This document shows, piece by piece, positions 57,023-64,000 of a stretch of 64,000 bases of DNA (position 1 is the stretch's first letter; every line of letters begins with the position of its first letter). Below the pieces are notes generated by a model that searched no databases, was not told the origin of the DNA, and saw only the letters and a list, made by a program, of their open reading frames with translations. Both the position numbers and the translations under genes were made by a program. Source of the stretch: Apiotrichum sp. Y4204 (taxonomy: Eukaryota > Basidiomycota > Tremellomycetes > Trichosporonales > Trichosporonaceae); assembly GCA_025531455.1 (NCBI GenBank), contig JAMYHL010000032.1, forward strand, positions 124,001-188,000, in the 5' to 3' direction.

Positions 57023-58331
57023 CTACATGTCAAAGTCGCTGTCGTCGCTGTCCGCCGCCCGGCTTGCGCCGAGTCCGCCGCCAGCCCGGATCCCGCCGCT
57101 GCGGGCATTCACCGTCCCGACGTCGCCGCCGTCCGAGTCGTCGTCGCTCCCGTCCGCGAAGCGCGCCGTGCGCAGCGCGGGAGAGGGCTTCTCCAGCGCC
57201 GTGTACCGGATCAGCAGGGCCTCGAGTTCTGTGGAATGTCAGTGATTTCGAAGTATGGTCTTGAACGCCGCGCCCGTCGGACATGGCCTTTGGCGGATAT
57301 GTCTGCGCTCTGGCTTCGTCGCCGCTCGTGTGCTGCACTTTCTTTGCTTTACGGGGCTGTGGAGGCCCGAGGAGGCTCTAGGAGACCCAAAGAGACCCAA
57401 TGAGCCCAAATGAGCCCAAATTGGGCTCGACCTTTGGTCTTTCCATCAGAACCCCGTCGGCCTCCTCCGCCTTGCGTTTGTGGCTTGTGCTGATAAGATC
57501 ACAAACCTAAGATACAGCTGCGGCTCGCCTCTGCAGGCTCGGCAATTCCCAACCCCACATTCATCCACACCTCCAAACTCACCGCGCACAGTGGTCTTCA
57601 TGCCGTTCATGCCGGCGCCGGCCACGAGGTTTCCGACCATGTCGCCGTTCCGGTAGATAAGGAGGGTGGGGACGTTCTTGTCGGGGTAGTTTGGGATGCA
57701 GAGCTGCGCGGGGATCGAGAGGAACTTTGTCTCGGGGTGTGCCGCCGCGAGCTGCTGCAGCAGCGGGCGCAGGTGCTGCGAGAGCGGATTCCTGTCGTGA
57801 GAAACGAACAGAAGAACTGTACACAGTACACTCACGAGTCCTTGAAGAGGAAAACGACGACGCCGGTGCCTTTCAGCTTGCGCGCACGCACCATTGCGGG
57901 TTTCCGCTCGTCCCCGCTGTCCTCCTCGCTCTCGGGATCCTCCTTGCCCTCGGCATTGAGCTTGCTCCCCTCAGTGACCTGGCGCACAAAGTCGTCGCGG
58001 CCAAGCGGCTCCATGCTCCCGAATCGCCCCCTTTTCTCCTCGGCGCGCATCTCGGCAATCCGGCGCCGGCGATAGTCCTCAAACATGCGCTCGTCGTCCG
58101 AATCAAGATTCTCCCCCTCGAGCAGCGTGCCCAGCGTGTCGGCGTCTGCGGTGGATGCGACGGCGCGTACGGCGTCCGCCTGCGTAATGTGCGGAATGTC
58201 GGGGGAGGGCGAGCGCGACGGCGGCTTGGGCGGCAGGATGCCGTGCGCGCGCAGCGCGTCGTTGCTACCGTCAGCACTGCTACCAAAGCAGTAGCGACTC
58301 ACAACTCGGTGTCCTCGTTGGGGTTGTGCAT
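57023..58331 (-). CDS. PLP2: Phosducin-like protein (Plp2/PDCL3 type)
   Basis: Exons are 58303-58331, 57836-58264, 57583-57791 and 57023-57228, giving 290 residues. Plp2-type proteins have a thioredoxin-like fold and help the CCT chaperonin fold actin and tubulin. The start MHNPNEDTEFNDALRAHGILPPKP is the family hallmark. An acidic helical region (residues 55-130) follows, then the thioredoxin-like domain with VVVFLFKDS, NPLSQHLRPLLQQLA and the NVPTLLIYRNGDMVGNLVAG block. The C-terminus is acidic (DSDDSDFDM), typical of phosducin-like proteins. Two introns are 38 and 44 nt, but the third is 354 nt and holds a perfect palindrome at 57412-57428. The gene is divergent from the SET-domain gene. 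Confidence 0.92.
57412..57428. repeat. Palindrome within PLP2 intron 3
   Basis: The arms GAGCCCAA and TTGGGCTC flank one A, next to repeated GAGACCCAA and GAGCCCAAA words (57382-57420). It could form a hairpin in the intron or in DNA. Confidence 0.8.
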
Positions 58332-58953
58332 CGTGTTGCGTGAGAAGGTGGGTGGGTGGTGTCAATACGCGGCATTACGTCGTGCAGAGGAGTGCTCAGA
58401 GTGCTGTTCGCTGTCGTCGTCGCCGACTTTTGCGTTTCCAGCACGAAACGTGGCTTGCCAATGGTTAAAATTCTGGGGCCCCGCATCTGTTGCCACCCTG
58501 GTCCACTCCACACACTACTCGTGATTTTACGTGATACCAATTTTTGGTTGCTCCCCGCTGTCTTATCATGTGATCAGCGAGTGATCAACGGCGCGGATCA
58601 GCTGAATGTTGTGATTTTCGGGACAGTTGATGGTGTCTTCTCGAACATTACAGCACCTTTTTCCCATCCCCGCCGGCCACAACCCCCGCACCCCAACATT
58701 CCAAGGTTCCCAACGTTCCGTCGCGTCGGCTCGTGATCTCGTGACCCGTCGACGTGGCTTGTCGAGTCGATATCTCGAGACACTATCGCGCTTGATAGTG
58801 ATATACAAGCGCACAGAGGACGTTCCGGTGTCTGCATCCCCCTGCGACACCGCTATCCAGGTGTAGAAGATAGACACAGTGTGGCTGTACCCGCCCAGAG
58901 AGCGCAGTTACACAATAGACATCCTCACCGCCTAACCCCACCCTTACCACACA
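58332..58953. promoter_or_regulatory. Divergent promoter region between PLP2 and the SET-domain gene
   Basis: The 622 bp separate two divergent starts. Short GATAT and TCGAGAC words occur, but no confident element. No gene was recognised. Confidence 0.5.
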
Positions 58954-60567
58954 ATGGTCGACCCGCACGCGGGGCAGGACAAGACGGTCGCGGCGCTGCT
59001 CGACTGGCTGAGCACATTCAAGGGCTTCTACAACAAGCTCACTCTTTTGTCCGCGAGTAGTGCGTAGCAGCCGAAACCCCGGGTAGTCACCACCGTTTAC
59101 TAACCCCCCCTAGATGCGGGACGTGGTCTCTTCGCGTACTCGAAGGCTTTGCAGGTGGGTATCATGGAGATCCCTCCGGCCTGAGCCCCCAGACTAACTT
59201 CCCAGCCCGGAGAACCCATGCTCGTCATCCCGGCGCCGGCCCTCCTGAACCCACTTACTCTCGCCGCCTCGCCGCTGAACACGATCCCTCTCGAGCTCTT
59301 CCCATCTTCGACGCCCTCCTCACCAGGCGGGGCCGAGCGGCTGACGACCACCCAGCTGCTGACGCTGCACCTCGCGCTCGCGCGCGACCCGAAGCAGCGG
59401 CACAAGAGCGAGTGGCAGATCTTCATCGACTCGCTGCCCTCCTTCCGCCCGCTGCACCCTCTCACATGGGTTATTCCTGACAACGACGCGCCGCTCGACG
59501 CGTGGTGGCCCCGCCTCGAGGAGAGCCTGAGCGAGAGTGTGCGCGTCAAGATTGCGGCGGTTAAGAGGCGGTACGTCGCGGATCTCGCGCTGCTGAGGAA
59601 GGTGCTGGTGAGTTTTGGCTGTGCTTTATGTTCCTGTGCGGATATCTGACCGCAGCGCACACAAGAGCCGTTCGCAAGCCAAAAGATGAACGAGGCGATA
59701 AGCGACGAAACCATCCTCTGGGCATGGCTGAATGTCAACACGCGTACGGTCGCCATGCCGCTCGGCCTCTCCGAGCCGCCGTCCGAATGGCCGGTGAACA
59801 ACCACTCGTTCGTCCCGCTGCTCGATATGATCAACCACTCGTCCATTCCACAAGTCTTCTGCCCCAAGCCGAAACCCCTCCCGTCGATGAGTATCGTCTC
59901 GAAGCGCCCGATGCGCGGCGGCATGCGTCCCAATGCCAACATGCGCCTTACGCCAGGCAAAGTCGACCTCGTGCTCTTCGCCCCGCTCCGTGGTCTCGAC
60001 GAGGGCGAGGAAGTCACCTTTCTCTACGGGCCGCACTCGAACGCCATGCTCTTCGCAGAGTACGGCTTCACAGAAGTCGACGAGGTCGGGGACACGTGGT
60101 GGCCGAACGGCGACGTCGATGTCCAGCCGTGGCTCGAGGCCATATGGGAAACAAAGGGCGGAACAGACGCCAAGCGCCGCGTACTGGAAGACGCGGGGAT
60201 GTGGGGCCACGCGCGCCTAGCCGCCAACGGGGGTGAGCCGCAGCCCTCTCTCGGACTAATGGCCGCTCTGGGCATCCTCTTCTCTCCCGACGACAGCGTG
60301 TTTACCCCGTCATCTCTGCGCGCCGCCGCGTTCGGGCGCACAGCGACGCTCGCTGCCCGTGCCGAGCTCGCGGCCATCTGCGCCTCGGTACTCTCCGACG
60401 CGGCCGAGTGCCGCTCCGACGTGGCCGCGCTCGCGGCCCTCGCGGGATCAGACAAGGACAAGGCCGAGGCGCTGCGCACGGCCCGCGCACTGCTCCGCGA
60501 GGAAGTGCATATCGCCGAGGGGGTGCGCAAGCTCGCGGCTGAGGGCGGCGCCATCCCGGGATTCTAA
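58954..60567 (+). CDS. SET-domain lysine methyltransferase, RLSMT/SETD3-like
   Basis: Exons are 58954-59059, 59114-59154, 59206-59607 and 59656-60567, giving 486 residues; the introns are 48-54 nt. The split SET domain is of the Rubisco large-subunit methyltransferase or SETD3/RKM type, which methylates lysine or histidine in non-histone proteins, often ribosomal proteins in yeast. Seen are NAGRGLFAYSKALQPGEPML at the N-terminal SET part, an inserted helical iSET region (EWQIFIDSLPSFRPLHPLTW), then DETILWAWLNVNTRTVAMP, the SAM-binding FVPLLDMINHSSIP block and the YGPHSNAMLFAEYGF motif at the catalytic end. A helical Rubis-substrate-binding-like domain (about residues 340-486) closes the protein. 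The substrate cannot be read from sequence. The start MVDPHAGQDKTV lies close to the PLP2 promoter. Confidence 0.88.
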
Positions 60568-62013
60568 CACCCCTGGACCCGACCCGTAAACAATCTTTGC
60601 AAGAGATACGATTCACGACCAACCCGGATAAAGAAATAGAAACTACTCATTATATGTGCCTGTGTTCATAGCTGTATTGTATGTAAGGCGTGTCTACGAT
60701 TGCGATCTGCGAGGGCCGAGGACGCTCATTCCTCCAAACTAAGCTGGAAGTGAATCTCTACTTCGATAAAAAGCTCAAGGTATGAACAAAGGCGTATTGC
60801 CAAGGCCTAACTGCGACCGATAACGAGATGCCTGTATATCCAAGGTGAATGCTCGGGATAGCCAGGATCGCGTTGTGGTCAGTGCCCTCTGTGCGTCTTG
60901 TCTTTGTACTCGGCTTTAAGTCGTGATCAACGATACGACACTGATCTGGGTCTGCATGCGACAGACTGCTGGCGAAACGCATTGTGTACATGCTCGATTG
61001 ATCAATTGCATGCGACGCTGGCACGTGTCAGCCCAAGCTGGCAAGCTGGCAACTGACAAGCTACGTACATGCTGACCAGACCTGCAACTGTATATCCACC
61101 TCCCGCAGCGATGTGCAGCCTGTTTGTCCGCCGACCATCTCCGGGAGGTGACCGTCCTCATTGGATCTGATGATCATTGGCCTCATTGGATCATTCGCAA
61201 ACGGACGGTTCATCGGCCTCGTCCGTGAGGATTCGCGGAATCGGCCTCTATCGGACTTGTCCACAACAACTACTTCTACTACTTCTTCACGGGCCGCGGA
61301 TTACATGATTACATGAACGGCCCCACGCCACGGATGCGTGGAGCGAGAACACAGCCTGCATTGTGCGCTGCGCGCAGCGCGCAGCGTTATGCGATGCGTG
61401 ATGCGAGTGATGCTGTGGCTTTGCGTTTTGCGCTTTGCTGTACGGCTTCACGGCCTGGAGGGGTTACTTGTTACTGGTTTTGCCCCGGCTATGGAGCCGC
61501 CGCGAAGACCGGAGGCGTTGCGCCCACCCTGGCCGCGGCCCCGTCCTCCGGGTGTTTTGTCGGCGCGAGCCGGTGAGCCCGGGAGCGATCGGTGGAGGCG
61601 GTGGAGTTGCGGACTTGGCTGGTGACAGCTGTCTGGGGGGGGCTGGGGGCTGGGGGGCGTTCGGTTTCAGTCGGAGCAGCAGCATGCATATGTGCACGAG
61701 TCTATGTGCACGAGTCTACGAGTGCAACAGGTGGGGGCGGCGAGAAGGAAGAGCTGGCGTTTTGTGCATCGATGCAGAGTGTAGCGCCGACGGGAGAGTT
61801 GGTGGGTGGGTGGGAGTGGATTTGTACCTCTTACGCTTCTTGCCGTGTGGGTAGCTGTTTCCGCGATTGTTGTGCAACATCATCATCATCATCTCCCACT
61901 CGGCCCACAACCTCTACTCCACTTCGTGGCTGACTCTTTTGACTCCCATCAATTCTCTTGTTTTGCCGTTTTATCTTCCGCCTCCCCTCCCAAACACACA
62001 CCACATATCCACA
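60568..62013. other. Intergenic upstream of the PMP47-like gene
   Basis: The 1446 bp hold the dispersed GC-rich motif at 61373-61385, a 14-bp direct repeat (ATGTGCACGAGTCT twice, 61690-61717) and a CATCATCATCAT run near 61881. No gene was recognised; the frames here are short and biased. Confidence 0.55.
61373..61385 (+). repeat. CGCAGCGCGCAGC dispersed motif, copy 4
   Basis: Exact copy of the intergenic 13-mer, preceded here by GCTGCG so that a longer self-complementary stretch forms. Confidence 0.8.
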
Positions 62014-63694
62014 ATGGGCGACTCTGCGATCCATGCTCTGGCCGGCGCGGTCGGCGGCGGCGCCGCAATGGCGCTCACCTACCCGCTCGTCAACCTCTCC
62101 ACGCGCGCGGCGGTCGCCACGAAGAAGAACCCAGATGAGAACATTGTGCAGGCCATCGCGCGGACCCTCAAGGCCGAGGGCGTTGCGGGCCTCTATTCCG
62201 GCCTCGCGTCCTCCCTCTTCGGCATCGCGTACACTAACGGCGTGTACTATGTATGTATCCGAGAGTCTGTGGAGCGAGCCCCGAGCGTCGGGCTTCGAGC
62301 CCCGAGCCTCGAGGCTCGACTACCACCTCTCCCACACCTCTATTCCCTCCCGGCTCACTTCTGACATCAGCTCTTCTACGAGGAGACCCGCTCGAACATC
62401 ATCCGCCGCCGCCCCAAGGGCGTGCCTGCCAGCAGCGGCCTCAGCACCGGCGAGGGCATCGTCGCCGGTCTTATTGCCGGTGAGTCGAGGATGGGATGGC
62501 GGCTGGGGGGCGTACGGTGTGCAGCTCTCGAGGTCTGCTCTGATGCTGTGGTTATCGGTCGCTGCGCGAGCGTCGTGAGCGCCAGCGTTTACGGTTCCGA
62601 CGTGTTGATTTTCGCCGTTGCCCACCTACCGTAACTGCTGCCTTGTAGCTGCCGTTCCCTACAGTTTGTGTCCTCCGCTAACCACAGGCTCGATCACGAC
62701 GCTCCTCACCTCCCCCGTGTGGACGGTGCAGGCGTACCAGTCGACGCGCTCTGTCGCCGCCGACGGCGAGAGCAAGCCGCCCACCGCGATCGAGGCCGTC
62801 AAGGCCATTGTTAAGCAGGACGGCATCAAGGGCCTCTGGCGTGGTCTCGGCCCCGCGCTCATCCTCGTCATCAACCCTGTCATCCAGGTGCGTCTGATCG
62901 GATGGAGCATGTATGGAGTGGAATGGAGGCAGGCGTTACCGGAAGCCGAGATTTGCGGCTTGCAATCTGCAGCTTGAGCTTGCATTGGGATTATTTGGTT
63001 TCACTCGCCGTTTCATGCTCCTCCAGTACCGCCGTGCCATTGTCACGCAGCGGCCCGTGCCGCCGGCGCCGGCCGCGTCGCCTTGCTCCGCCTTGCTGAC
63101 CGCAGTACACGACGTTTGAGCGCATCGTCTCGCTCCTGCTCAACTACCGCGCCGCCAAGATTGGCAACGCCGCCCCCGCCGGCCGCTCGTCTCTCACTGA
63201 CCGCGACCTCTTCCTCCTCGGCGCCGTCTCCAAGCTCATCGCCACCGGCGTGACCTACCCTTACGTGAGTGCTGGCGTCTGCTCCGTCGAGTGGAACCCA
63301 GCTCAATAACCGATTTCTCGCAGCATTGCTTACACCCAGCTCGTGGTCAAGTCGCGCCTCCAGGCCGCGACCCACAAGTACAGCTCGAGCGTCAAGGCCG
63401 TCCTCGAGATCCTCAAGCGCGAGGGTCTTTCGGGTATGTATCGCAGTGTTTCCGGGGACCGTGTGAGCGAAGGTGGCGGGTGCATGGCCGACAAGGATCC
63501 AAGCCCAGCCCGCCTAGCCCGCGGCCCACCCGACTGGCCCATACTGACTCGCAGGCCTGTACGCCGGTCTCGGCCCCAAGCTGCTCCAGTCGGCGCTCAC
63601 CGCCGCGTTCATGTTCGTCGCCCAGCGCCGCATCTACGAGTTTATCAAGCGCCTCATCATGCTCGTCCAGGCGCGCCGTATCGCCCGTGCCTAA
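62014..63694 (+). CDS. PMP47: Peroxisomal adenine nucleotide carrier (Pmp47/Ant1/SLC25A17 type)
   Basis: Exons are 62014-62250, 62371-62479, 62688-62887, 63106-63264, 63340-63433 and 63555-63694, giving 312 residues. This is a mitochondrial-carrier-family protein of the peroxisomal subgroup, which imports ATP for fatty-acid activation in exchange for AMP. Six membrane helices in three repeats fit the length. Carrier signatures are seen in each repeat: TYPLVNLSTR near the start, SPVWTVQAYQ in the second repeat, and TYPYLVVKSRLQ in the third. The GLYSGL/GLWRGL/GLYAGL motifs end each repeat. The acceptor of exon 5 was chosen at 63339, because that keeps frame and yields TYPYLVVKSR. The nearby FOX2 gene shares the pathway. 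A mitochondrial relative cannot be fully excluded. Confidence 0.88.
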
Positions 63695-64000
63695 GCGCGC
63701 GGAGTCCGAGCCGCGGAAAAGCCTAGGCCGTAGATCTCAAACTGCTAAATACGAAATTTCCTCCCCCTTGTCGAGAAGAGTCTTGCGAGAGGGATTGTAT
63801 GGATGTAGCTGGAGCTGTGCGACATGAGGGCAAGTGCGGTCAGAGCCAGTAATGTGATGAACGTGGCCGGTCGGCAGACTCCGAACTCCGATCCGACAGG
63901 GATTGAATGTGGTGAATCGCCGTTTGCGGTCTTGTGGTCTTGTGGCCGTGTGGCCCTGTGGCCGCTGTTGACTAATACCCCACCCATATCAGCCATGAGA
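63695..64000. other. 3' flank of the PMP47-like gene to window end
   Basis: The 306 bp include degenerate TCTTGTGGC repeats near 63930-63962. No gene was recognised. Confidence 0.55.

Noticed and set aside
63324..63339. Earlier exon 5 acceptor (63323) in the PMP47-like gene
   Set aside because: It breaks the reading frame after the phase-0 donor at 63264, whereas the acceptor at 63339 keeps frame and restores the carrier signature.

Overview
The window looks like nuclear DNA of a GC-rich basidiomycete yeast. A Tremellomycete, probably of the order Trichosporonales, fits best; that placement is inferred from gene content, codon bias and intron style, not from a database search. Nearly every gene has several short introns (34-60 nt is common). 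Donors are GTGAGT or GTAAGT, and a CTAAC or CTGAC branch site sits within about 5-15 nt of the CAG acceptor. There are 23 protein genes and one tRNA gene. No operons, CRISPR arrays, rRNA or recognisable transposons were seen. Exon boundaries were worked out by hand from reading frame, splice signals and remembered family motifs. The summed exons of every complete gene are a multiple of three.

Layout. 0-11 kb: 3' end of MCM4 (replicative helicase); URB2 (27S pre-rRNA processing) divergent from YME2 (mitochondrial inner membrane); MPP10 (U3 snoRNP). 11-25 kb: SEC27 (COPI beta-prime), ribosomal protein eL28, a prolyl-tRNA synthetase with an apparent mitochondrial presequence, RET3 (COPI zeta) and an unrecognised 514-residue protein. 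25-32.4 kb: a gene-poor stretch holding only the small SBDS-like gene RTC3 among simple repeats. 32.4-40.2 kb: ERG13 (HMG-CoA synthase), an unrecognised 266-residue protein, the splicing factor CWC21, SFA1 (glutathione-dependent formaldehyde dehydrogenase) and a YCII-domain protein. 41-44.5 kb: a tandem pair of related F-box-like genes, one short and one ending in a CaaX box, then an intron-containing tRNA-Glu gene. 44.6-52.5 kb: a GH47 alpha-1,2-mannosidase and a 1199-residue low-complexity protein. 53-64 kb: FOX2 (peroxisomal multifunctional enzyme with an SKL C-terminus), PLP2 (phosducin-like), a SET-domain methyltransferase and a PMP47-type peroxisomal carrier.

Themes. Several neighbours serve ribosome production or translation (URB2, MPP10, eL28, RTC3, prolyl-tRNA synthetase). 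Two COPI coat subunits lie about 7 kb apart and have the same odd gene start: a first coding exon that is only the ATG. FOX2 and the PMP47 carrier, about 6 kb apart, both belong to peroxisomal fatty-acid metabolism. No entirely new system was found. The most useful leads are the ATG-only exons, the probable dual targeting of prolyl-tRNA synthetase, the CaaX-ended F-box-like protein, the microexons, and two families of short intergenic repeats.
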